Positions 46,801-56,700 of a stretch of 64,000 nt of DNA are shown here, one piece after another. The stretch comes from Branchiostoma floridae (Eukaryota > Chordata > Leptocardii > Amphioxiformes > Branchiostomatidae): positions 20,410,671 to 20,474,670 of the forward strand of contig NC_049987.1 in the NCBI RefSeq assembly GCF_000003815.2. The letters are read 5' to 3'. Position 1 is the first letter of the stretch. Each line of letters begins with the position of its first letter. The notes under the pieces were generated by a model. It was not told the origin of the DNA. It did no database searches and was given only the letters and a program-made list of their open reading frames with translations. Made by a program: the position numbers and the translations under genes.

Positions 46801-47796
46801 GGCCGAGTGGTCACGAGGCTACTGATTCGATTACTATCACTCCTGGCTAGCTAACTGCCCTAACTCCAGCCAGGTGTTAACTTTAAGTTGGTGCCTAGTC
46901 ACGATGACTTCAGTTGGGGAGGTTCAAGCAGTGGAAGGAGAGGCATGGGCTCCACCTTCCAATACCATTCCCTGGACAGTCAACCCAGGGGCTATAGGAC
47001 TATCTTTGTAATGAAGCTGTATTCGATACCCTCGTCTATTCATCTTTGTAGGTTGTGGCTTCAATGTGAGTAACAGCAACCCGACCATCTGCATCAATGA
47101 CCTGGTGAAACAACACAACAAACTGCACAACACAGACCTCCCCGACTTCACCACAGAGGAGCTCATCGCACGGGCTGTAACCATCATTGAGGAGGTTGTG
47201 CAGGAGTTCCAAGAGAACGACAGTGATACCTTCTTACAGAGATACTACAACAGGTGGATTCACAGGTCAGAAAGTTACCACACCCATGAGTTGAATACAA
47301 AGTTTGACATGACGACTAAAAATCCTTACAACACAAGTGGCATTTCTTAGCTGTATTTTCAGTTGTGGAAATTACGCTAAAATGTTACCACTTAGATATC
47401 CAATATACTGTTTAATGGCCATTGTAGGAGACAAAGGCATCTCTTAATTCTACTTGTTCATATTGACAATGTCGTCATTGATTGAGTTAGAAGTGTGGTG
47501 TTGTAATGTAACACATTCCTTATTGATAGGTTTATAGGTAGAATGTGATGGTTCAATTTCTAGAGCTCTCTATGTATGACCGTTACATTCTCAGTTTCTC
47601 TCTCTTGTTTCGTTCCCCCAGTAAGCAAAGGGTCCACCTCGACAGTGAGAATGGACCACTGGCGACTATTGTGGGGCTGGACTACTCCGGGTTCCTGTCT
47701 GTGGTCAAGGAAGATGGTGAGGAAGTTAGCGTGGAGCCAGACGGGAACAGCTTTGACATGCTCAAGAACCTCATCACCAAGAAGACTCGGCAGTAG
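43837..47796 (+). CDS. HLCS: Biotin-protein ligase / holocarboxylase synthetase (eight exons, one apparent frame break)
   Basis: It activates biotin to biotinyl-AMP and attaches it to lysine of acetyl-, pyruvoyl-, propionyl- and methylcrotonyl-CoA carboxylases. Exons: 43837-44372, 44584-44766, 45282-45541, 45666-45739, 46041-46201, 46586-46700, 47052-47265 and 47622-47796, with consistent phases. The N-terminal glutaminase-like region ([36 protein letters not shown]) precedes a linker ([17 protein letters not shown]). The catalytic domain follows, with [47 protein letters not shown] and [17 protein letters not shown], then the C-terminal SH3-like part ([22 protein letters not shown]). The G-R-G-G-N and K-W-P-N-D biotinyl-AMP motifs are intact. 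The coding sum is 1718 nt, one short of a multiple of three: the frame shifts near 44133. With that base the protein would be about 572 aa (human 726, with a longer N-terminus). Confidence 0.94.
44125..44182 (+). other. Frame break within HLCS exon 1
   Basis: The frame from the ATG runs to a stop at 44176-44178. The downstream frame ([19 protein letters not shown]) is open only from 44136 and is blocked upstream by TAA at 44133. One missing base near TTTTAAC (44130-44136) would join them. No intron of plausible size fits. Sequencing or assembly error is the simplest reading. Confidence 0.75.
44836..45058 (+). repeat. (GGTT)n satellite-like run in HLCS intron 2
   Basis: About 220 bp of mostly GGTT/GATT tetranucleotides. 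Its complement is an open frame of TNQP repeats, which is a product of the repeat and not a gene. Confidence 0.95.
46795..47035 (+). mobile_element. tRNA-derived SINE in HLCS intron 6
   Basis: Head GGGTTTGAATGGCCGAGTGG with A-box character and a body with AACTTTAAGTTGGTGCCTAG, GGCATGGGCTCCACCTTCCA and CCCAGGGGCTATAGGACTAT. It ends about 17 bp before the acceptor of HLCS exon 7, so its tail may contribute to the polypyrimidine region. Confidence 0.6.
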
Positions 47797-48312
47797 ATCG
47801 ACTTTCCAAATGCTTTTATGACCCCGTCCCCATGATAGAAATTGATCATGCATGTACGCATGTAGTAGTATCTAGTGAACCTTCAAGTAAACAGCTTCAA
47901 TCCACATAACCACTACTAGAATAGTCCGGACATAGCAAGTAAAACTGTCATAAAGATTGAGAATTCTAGAACATTGCTGCCGATGGCCGGATAAATTTTG
48001 GTTCAAGAATGTAATACTTTCTACTTCCATAATTAAAGACACGAACGTCATTAGAATGTCGCAATACGCTGTAGGAAGGTTTTAGCTCTAGACATCAGAT
48101 TAAGCGTCTAAACCGATGTTGGCTATATTTTGTGTTATGGCAATGACGCTACTGCGCAAAACGTAACAGTGCGCCGCGCATCACCTAGCAACCATGTTGG
48201 AAGGTTTTGGCAAACACTACAAACATACACAGCTGTTAATTCAAGGTCAAACAAAGAGCAAGGGCAATCCAAGTACTCCTTTGTGACCAAAGTTAAACGA
48301 CAGATCACAGAC

Positions 48313-49057
48313 ATGTGTCTTTTGAAGAAGGATGATTTTGATACAATCTTAACGGTGGACATTGTTGACTGCGAGGGAAAGACTGTCCGCTGCAGAAAGA
48401 GCTTGCTGTATAGCCAGAGCGAGTTCTTCCGTGAGAAGTTTGTTGGGCAGGCAATACAAGTAATTGAGAATTAATTTATCGATTTGACATTCAGCTAGAC
48501 TTCATTTACGATACGTTGCAGCTCATAAGGCATGTTAAGACAACGCTAAACGTTAAAGATAAAAAATTAAAATTTATTTACTAAAGCTGATACCATGCAT
48601 GGCTGAAGTTACTATCAGTGTTTGTTGCCGAAGTCTTCAAGAGTATCGGATGCCTTTAATTGTAAGAAAATGTTTTAAGTCTTCCATCTCACAATACAGT
48701 TCATTTCCATCTTTGGATGAAGGCAGATTTAAGATATGAAAGAATCTCTTATTTCAGACTGAGGAGAAGACCGTCGTCACCTTGGATGAAGGAATCCGCG
48801 CTGAAGACTTAAGAAGCCTTCTGAAGATGTTAAAGAAGGGGCGCGTCTCCTCAGACATCCCTCAGTTATTCCGTGTGGTGTGTGTAGCTAAGAAGCTCCG
48901 TTTCCAGTCCGTCCTGGCCCTGTGTCGGCAGCGAGTTCTACACGAGCTCGGGGAGAACAACTGTGCGAGTATCGCACGGACGGCACACCTTCTGAACTTA
49001 CCTGAGTTGGAGACCGCCGCCTTGGAGTTCGCTTCAAACGGCGCGGATTGGACATAA
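48313..49057 (+). CDS. Small BTB/POZ-domain protein (two exons)
   Basis: Exons 48313-48459 and 48758-49057 join in phase 0 to give 148 aa. Text such as ILTVDIVDCEGKTVRCRKSL, LYSQSEFFREKF, TVVTLDEGIRAEDLRSLLKM and QLFRVVCVAKKLRFQSVLAL fits a BTB fold (beta hairpin, dimer helices, then the A4/A5-like helices). It continues into a short three-box/BACK-like tail (LHELGENNCASIARTAHLLN). BTB proteins dimerise and often bring substrates to cullin-3. No kelch, zinc-finger or other partner domain follows before the stop. The start at 48313 is the first in-frame ATG; the frame is open further upstream to 48130 without ATG. The exon 1 donor (GTAATT) is weak. A gap follows 130 bp after the stop, so a longer isoform cannot be excluded. 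Confidence 0.72.
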
Positions 49058-49190
49058 ACGTTTGGTGAAGAGGGCGCGTACTTTAACTTTAACTTAGGAA
49101 CTCTGACTTAGGAAAGAGCAAGAGCTCTGAACGTGCGTTATGACTAATACGAAACTGAATGATAAGATCTGATTATTTATCACATTAATT

Positions 49191-49426
49191 NNNNNNNNNN
49201 NNNNNNNNNNNNNNNNNNNNNNNNNNNNNNNNNNNNNNNNNNNNNNNNNNNNNNNNNNNNNNNNNNNNNNNNNNNNNNNNNNNNNNNNNNNNNNNNNNNN
49301 NNNNNNNNNNNNNNNNNNNNNNNNNNNNNNNNNNNNNNNNNNNNNNNNNNNNNNNNNNNNNNNNNNNNNNNNNNNNNNNNNNNNNNNNNNNNNNNNNNNN
49401 NNNNNNNNNNNNNNNNNNNNNNNNNN
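49191..49426. other. Assembly gap (236 N)
   Basis: Unknown bases between the BTB gene and the 155-aa gene. Any feature across this run is unsupported. Confidence 1.
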
Positions 49427-49589
49427 TACAAGCAATTTAATATAAATTTGATAATACATCTTTCACTTTATCACGAAGTGTAATAGACGACCGATCGTTG
49501 TGTCCTTTTTCTCTAAGACATTGTTTTCGTTGCAACAACACACAGACGAGTTCACGTGTTTTTGTCCTTGTTCTACGTCACAGGGACAA

Positions 49590-49690
49590 GTCAATGTTCG
49601 ATCGAACGCGAATTCGAACAGAAGGTAGGCTAGAGTTACGTTCGAATGTGGTCATCGAGCGTTGTTCGAACGCGTTCGAATGTTGACGTA
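49590..49690. repeat. Cluster of TTCGAA palindromes
   Basis: Within about 100 bp the palindrome TTCGAA occurs repeatedly, in contexts such as ATTCGAACAG, CGTTCGAATG, TGTTCGAACG and CGTTCGAATG, plus GTTCGATCGAACG. Function is unknown. The region 49427-50090 shows no gene. Confidence 0.6.
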
Positions 49691-50094
49691 AGTGACGGCA
49701 CAAATGTCGACCCGCATTGATACTAGCATTTGTTGACAACGAACGTCCTAGGTCAGCTGAGGCGTAGATGAATGTAAATCTAAATGTAGTTTCTTCCAAT
49801 GTTCCCTTTGTTGCCGGCAAATCAGGGATCTGTTTCCGGTGTAAGTTTGCCTCTCCGAGAAGCTGTTGAATGTTCTACAAATATGTGATAGGATCCTTGT
49901 TTGCGTCTTCACACAGTTTGATTCCGGTTCACCGATACTTGTAACGTTACATGTAACGCTACCAGGAATTTCAGATACTGCAATATCGCACGTGCCTTAT
50001 CAAAGGTTGTCAATGAAGAGGAACCATCGTAAGGTCAATGTTAATGACAAGTCCAAGTTTTCTGACTTGGCAACCCCAGCTAGCTCTGGTTCAG

Positions 50095-50215
50095 TAGTCG
50101 TCGTTCCAGATCTGGTAGCGCTCCTCCCTCAGTAGTCGTTGTAGTCGTACCAGATCTGGTATAGTAGCACTCCTCAATCAATAGTCGCTGTAGTCGTACC
50201 AGATCTGGTAGCACT
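50095..50215 (-). repeat. Three tandem copies of the C-terminal codons of the 155-aa gene
   Basis: CCAGATCTGGTA followed by GTAGCACTCCTC-like text occurs three times (near 50106, 50150 and 50200). The gene-proximal one is coding (CYQIWYDYSDY); the other two lie past the stop. Two copies contain the 14-bp perfect palindrome TACCAGATCTGGTA. Confidence 0.8.
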
Positions 50216-52012
50216 CCTCCCAGCCGGAGGACACCTTCATCTGCCACAGCTTCCTGTGCCACATCTCCATGTCATAGATCTCAGCAGACTCCGCGTGCTC
50301 CACCAGGGCTTCTAACAGCGCAACTACGTCCTGGGAAGGGGACAGAATCAACGTGACCTCCGTAAAAACAAGAATTCGAATATCTTATCACTGCTTGAAA
50401 GACTGCAACTGCAAAGACAAAAATTGCAAACGATCCTGAAGATATCTCTCTATTTTCATGACAACTTTGTCCCCCGACGACCTGGGGGTCAAGGGACTAG
50501 GTAGGTACTAGGCAGTAAGGTAAAACCTCCGTAGAATATCTAGATTTTCTTTGTTTTCCTGCAAAATTGCAGCTCATTAATTCTGCAAATAAGATTTTGA
50601 TTAAGATTACATATCTCCCAGACAGGTTGATCAATGACAAATCCTACCAAGGATAGCCTGACCTCTGACCACTCAATGAAAATGACAACTTGATAGTATT
50701 TATTTTGTTATTATCATTATTGTTTTCTTTAGTTTCGTACCATTATTTTCATTCATCATTTGTATTGATATCATCATCACTAGCAGCATCTATTGTTATG
50801 ATTAGTATTATTGTTTACATCAGTTTCATTACCATTGTTATTTAATCATTTCATTTATTGCTGTCTATTTATGTTTGCCTATGTTTGTGATGAATATGTT
50901 TAATTTCTTTTTATGTAACACGCAGGGCTCCACTGAAAAGCAGTGCAAGAGCACTGAGCTTGGACCACCCTGGATAAAGATTACAGAAATAAATAAATAA
51001 ATCAATAAACCAACTCTGAACTCCACTTTCTGTAACGTTAACTCCTATCCAGTTTTAGTTCACTAATTTTCCAATTGTGACAGAAAAGACAGAAGATCGA
51101 TGTGCACAGTATCTGTAGGTTGACTGTACTGAGGAAATTTCCCCACCTCTTTTCGAAAAGCATAGTTTTCACATGTTGAATGGCAAGTACGAAGGACTCA
51201 CCATTTTGTCAAAATCTTCCGGTCCCTTCTCCAGGTAGTTCACTATCTCCATGAACAGCCTGTCGTAGTTCACGGTGGCATTGCGCATGCGTATGTAAGC
51301 CCTCACCCAATCCTCTGCGCTCATCTAAAATAAGATCAATGACATCAGGCTTATGTTTATAACATGTTGATTTTGAGTTGTCACATATGTTTCAATTATT
51401 TGTGTTTCCTCTTAACTTTGTATTTTTCCGTGATGTTATTTTGTTTTGTCAAATATACTCTTCAACAAAACATTGGGACCGTATTAAAGTACCAAAGAAA
51501 TTTTCAATTAATTCGATAGGCCAATACCTTTTCATGACGATCCATCCACATGCAACTATACATCGCTAAAAACAAAAGCTTCAAAACTAAAGCTGCAGTC
51601 TTGGGGAAAGTAAAGAAATAAAGTCATAATTAAAGCTAGCAGACTCACGTCGGGTGTGATGGTACTTCTCGGCACGGCGATGGCCAGTCTGTCCTCCCTG
51701 GGAAGCAGTAGGGACTCCCCGTGGCACTCTGGGATCTTCACATCAAACGCCGACAGGTTCTTAACCTAAGGTGGTAAGGTGGTGTCATGGTTAGTCTGTG
51801 TGACACAAACTCAGTAGAGATTGTGGTAGAGATTAATCAAGACCTCCGGTTTGGTCTTACGCAGCTTGTGTGCAAAACTGGTGTTACGCCTCTACCGGTG
51901 ATGCCAAACAAACAAACAAACAAACAAACAAACAAACCTTGTAAGGTTTTATTTCCGGCCTCTTGAACTGCTTCTTGGGTCTCGGAACCCTTTTCTCGCT
52001 TTCCTCCGCCAT
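50178..52012 (-). CDS. Unrecognised conserved-looking protein, 155 aa, four exons
   Basis: Exons 52012-51938, 51765-51649, 51324-51202 and 50330-50178 are 75, 117, 123 and 153 nt. Each is a multiple of three and all introns are phase 0 with GT-AG ends. The N-terminus is basic (MAEESEKRVPRPKKQFKRPE), followed by VKIPECHGESLLLPREDRLA and a helical C-terminal half (AEDWVRAYIRMRNATVNYDR, LFMEIVNYLEKGPEDF, VVALLEALVEHAES, MEMWHRKLWQM, WEECYQIWYDYSDY). It has no signal peptide or membrane segment and is rich in Trp and Tyr near the end. I do not recognise the family; a small cytosolic or axonemal-type protein is possible but is only a guess. The regular exon structure and amino-acid composition argue for a real gene. 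Confidence 0.75.
51903..51937 (+). repeat. (CAAA)n run overlapping a splice donor
   Basis: On the minus strand intron 1 of the 155-aa gene begins GTTTGTTTGTTTG, so the donor is the first unit of a GTTT microsatellite. Each unit offers a further GT. Confidence 0.85.
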
Positions 52013-53019
52013 AGTTGGTGTTGTTTCGTCTTCTTACTCCCAAAACAGAAAAGAGATTGAAACTTTAGAACAAGCAGAGTACTTAGCATATTGCTTTTGT
52101 GTACAATGTATACATGGTTAAGTTTCGTTTTGTCCATTGCTTGCGTGTCTATGAACAGTTCGGACATGTACATTGTATATTACAGTATAGGGTTATATGA
52201 CTTGACCCCCTTTCCTTTGGTTGTACGCAGCATATGCTGGCATCCTGCCCAGTTTATATGAACATAAATGTAACAGACGACCGGTTGACCATCAAGTGCA
52301 AACATAGAGGTCCTCTTTTGACTTTAAATAAATACAAACCGAGTAAACTTGCATATCGAAGTCACTATAGGTTAGCCTTGTATTTCCAGATTTTGCTTTG
52401 TGATATTGGGACAACATACAATATTTCAAAGGCTAACTCTATAAATACAGATATACTAGCGGTTTCCCTTTAAAGATCAACATTGTGCATGAACTAGTCT
52501 AGAGTAAATGGTAACTGCGTCTTGCAACACCCCCCGGTTGCCCCTGAGTATGTCCTGTTGTAGAATATGCTATTATTGTAATATACTGTGAGTTTGAAGA
52601 CACTCTCTTCACAATGTATTGCAGATATATTCATATTCGCATATTGTTGCATGTCCAAGTCAAATGTCCTATATTAACTTTGTCAGCAGTCATAACTACA
52701 TGTAGTTTTACATAGCCATTGGCTAGTTGATCAGCCCTGGATATAAAACCTTCTTGATTTCAGGGAAAAGGTACGTTCAGTTGACATGCTTACCTGAGTT
52801 CACTGCACGGAAATGTGGTGGTAGCACCTCGCTTGTTTGTCTACAGAGGCCGGTAACGTTATAATATATAAACTGCGCAATGGTATTGACTTACGCACAG
52901 CCCTGCACAGCCCGCTAGGGGCCGCATGGCATTACTGGGATAGGCCGGCATCGTGTTACATGTATAGGAGTGACGTCACCGGTCACTGTCACTGCGCCAA
53001 TGACGTAGTCTCCAAGCAG

Positions 53020-53156
53020 AGGTTAGGCTCCGACTGTTTTTTAGGTGATTTTATCGGGCTTTTTAATTTGTCAGATTTTTTGTCCGCCAGCCAAACAAAA
53101 AGGAAACCCGACAAGGCTGACAAAAAAGTCCAAAACCAACCGGAGCCTAGCCTCTA
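53020..53156. mobile_element. Short foldback element
   Basis: AGAGGTTAGGCTCCG at the left is mirrored by CGGAGCCTAGCCTCT at the right, with further inverted text inside (GACTGTTTTTT against AAAAAAGTCC, and TCGGGCTTTT against AAACCCGA). It is a non-coding MITE-like hairpin upstream of the Tan-like gene. Confidence 0.7.
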
Positions 53157-53574
53157 TTTGAAGAAAAGTCACCAAGTTTTCTGTTGAGATTCTACATCTT
53201 CGTAAGATTTAAACGTCTCTACATGTAGCCGCTTGTATTGTACCATGTACAGATGTACTTAGTATATTGCTCAGTAGGCATTAGGTTGAGAAGGTGAGAA
53301 GGGTATTGTTCAGTCACCAGGGCTTGCCCTTGGGTGGCCTTGGTTGTATTAATTTAGACAACAAAAAAACAAATCAAATCAATTACCTGTGTGGCACCAT
53401 GACGTCACTTGCCTGGGGGCATCCCTGACCCCTTACGTCACAGGTCGGGTCCTCCTTTTCCTTGGTGTCACTGGATTAGTCGGGCACGACTAGGCATTGT
53501 TTACGGGCTGGGCAGAACCGGCAAGACTGGTCTTGCGTTGCGTCATTTTCTGCACGTGTTTTGTTAGCTGTTCG

Positions 53575-53583
53575 TTTATATAG
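53575..53583 (+). promoter_or_regulatory. Possible TATA box of the Tan-like gene
   Basis: TTTATATAG lies about 125 bp before the start codon at 53706, which would leave roughly 90-100 nt of 5' UTR. This is inferred from sequence only. Confidence 0.4.
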
Positions 53584-53705
53584 TCTGTCAAAAGACGAAT
53601 CTCGAAGTAAGCATTGGCCCCGCGCAGCATTAGGTCTTGTAAAGAAGTATAAGAAGGACTTGAAGACGTCCTCTACTTGAAGCTGAGTCTTCAGCCGGCG
53701 TGGCC

Positions 53706-56700
53706 ATGTCTGTGCGCATCCTGCACGTGAGGGGAACGCACCGAGAGGTCGGGCTGCAGGTCGGCAGGACCTTCCGACGGCAGATCGGGGAGTTTCTGCA
53801 GAAATACGCCAACTTCGGAAAGCTTCTCCTGCCCTACTTCGGAACCACGGAGGGGAGACAAGTGTACGAAGGTCTGAGTTTTTATACCCTTTAATACTAC
53901 TATACAGTCTCGAAGCAGATGTTGGGTCAAAGTGGACAATGGTATTTTTTTTAGGATAATCTATCCCAACGTCTGCTTAGAGAATACATGTACATGATGC
54001 ACAATGTAGCAAGTGGAGTTATGTATGGAAACCGTGGTTACGTGCAAAGTTGGGTAAAAGTGACTGAGTATACTACATAGACATATAAAGGCTGAGGTAA
54101 AGCTGGAACCAAGTATTTCTGTTTTTCCAGTGGAGCAAATACGTAATTTCCCAAGGGATGAATAATCATGTGATGATATCTTTATCAACGGCCTTTGTTG
54201 AGAACATCGGTACGTGAAATCCTAAGCGTATAAATTTTCATGTGTTAATGTGTTAAAATGTACATGTGGGAGGTGAGTTAAACCAATTGGTTAAACTTCG
54301 TCAAGTTGAAGGGGCAACCAAGATGTCTTGAGATGAAATAAACAAATATTCAGCAAAATAAAGAAAAGAAAAACCGACAAGATAAACATTTCTAGACAAA
54401 GCTGCCCCAGGTGTTGGTTCACAATGTGCATATCACACACAAACACCCAAAACTGGGTCTAGGCAGACCGCTTGGGACACTTGTTCATTGATATTGATGA
54501 TGATTTTTTTCTAATCTAAAGATCTAATGACTGCATATTCCCAGGGTACCTGCAGGTGGCCCAGTCAGTGTACCCACAGTACATGGAGGAGGTACAGGGG
54601 GTGGCGGAAGGAGCGGGGGTGTCATTTGAACACCTGTTCCTCTTACACTGCCGCCCTGAGATGCTCCTCATGCTGAAGAGCAAACAAAAAAATATCGACG
54701 AAACTTCAGGTGTGTTTTTACTTGTTTCACAGTCTGAGGGGAAGTCTAGACTTTGGTACACGAATCTTGATACACAAATTCTGAGGGAAGGAATATAACT
54801 GATAACTATTAATCATCATGTATCAAATTTGTAGGTACTTGTACTTGATTTTGGGGCAACAGAGGTTGATTAGGCTCAGCTGGTGTTTGGAGTTGAAACA
54901 ATATAGCAGTACAGTAGTCAGAGCCATGTTCGTGGCGTAAATGAGTTTGCTGTGAGAACATATTGAGTCAGCATGACCACTGCGAATATGTAGAATAAGT
55001 TTAGGCATTCAGGCAATGAGATACTCTGCATACATGATTTTTGAAAACAGTCAGATACAACAGCATCCACTGTCTTTGATCAGTGACTGAATATGCATAA
55101 CATTGCCAAGCAACAAAATAAAGTTTAGGCATTCAGGCAATGAGATACTCTGCATGATTTTTGAAAACAGTCAGATACAACAGCGTCCACTGTCTTTGAT
55201 CAGCGACTGAATATGCATAACATTGCCAAGCAACTTTTTACAGTGGTATATTAAACTTGTTTTCAAATTTTCTCTCCAGGTTGTACATCTGTGTTCCTGA
55301 ACTTCCGCAATGGCCCTAGGATCCTTGCTCACAACGAGGACGGCGACGCAAACATCCAAACGTGTGCGTACGTCATTGCGGCAAACATTGCACCGTACCA
55401 GCTTCCGAACGGCGACGTTCTTCCAGAGGAGAACTTTACCGCGTACTGCTACCCTGGAGTTTTGCCCGGAGTGGCGTACGCCTACAACTCTCACGGCGTC
55501 TGCTTCTCCACTAACGCGCTGCTGGCAAAAACGCTCAAGTGTGACAGGATAGGTGAGACCAAAACAGTCTGTACACGCTGTTTCTTTTTTCATCATCATC
55601 TGGGTGATCTACTTGCTTAGATATTGTATGATGCAGAGACTGTAACGTTATATGTGCTTTGTATTCTTTTAAAGGGGTTAGTATTGTACGTAGAGACAGG
55701 TGTATATGACTCTACTTAAGGCCTGCAACAAGAGCAAGCTCCATTGTCTTCAAAGTTTGTTCTCTGTGTCTCCCAATCTGGGGAATTGCAGAGGGAAGAA
55801 GAGCTAGTGGGATATCATAGATACCATAAACATAATCACCTGTCTTTTCAGCAGAAGGTTTCCTCTTTGTTTCATAGTAGTCGTTAGTACATAGATAAAG
55901 AATCCTACCTCTAGACCTCAAATTCTACAGAGCTAAGCTGGATCCATATTTCTAAATCCCCTTTACTATGATTGATTAAATATAATTAATCTTTGTCCTC
56001 TTTTTTTCTGCAGTTCGCCACTTCATGAACCGTGCCCTCCTAACGGCCTCCTCCGTAGAACATGCCGTGGACATGCTCCGGAACACTCCTGTGGGCGTGG
56101 CCATGGGGTTCGGTAGTAACATAGCAACACTCCATGACGACAGTGTGAGGATGTACTCTGTAGAGTGTGCACCGGTTGATGGGGAATCTGGCACTCTGGT
56201 CTCCCTACGTGGGATTGAAGCAGTGGAGAAGGGTTCTGTCGGCCACTACTATCACTACAACATGTATGTGGATGATCTTTGATAATGTTCAAACTTACCC
56301 GATAGTTCAACAGGTAGTTAAGGACCTGGTTCCAGTTAAGATTAGTTAACCGAGGGACCCCGGTTCAAGCCCCAGGGTCTGGACATCGCGCGATGAGGGA
56401 GTCTGAGCTGCACTCTCTTTTGGACGGGACACGAAATGGATGTCCTGTGTTCAAGATGGTGCCTTGTGCAGGTTAAAGGGGAAGGACTTAGCAACCCCTT
56501 CCTGTAAAAGTTACCCTGCTACTGAACAGCAAGGAAATTTTTTGTTGCTGTTACACAATTGACTGGTCCCCGTGGTCAAATTAATGTCCTTGATACGTTT
56601 TGTACAAGCAACATACAAAGATAGGAGTAGCTTAATGATACTTCAGACAACACAAAAATCCCCCACTATGACCCTGCTTTCTTTCAGTGTCCGGCTGGGC

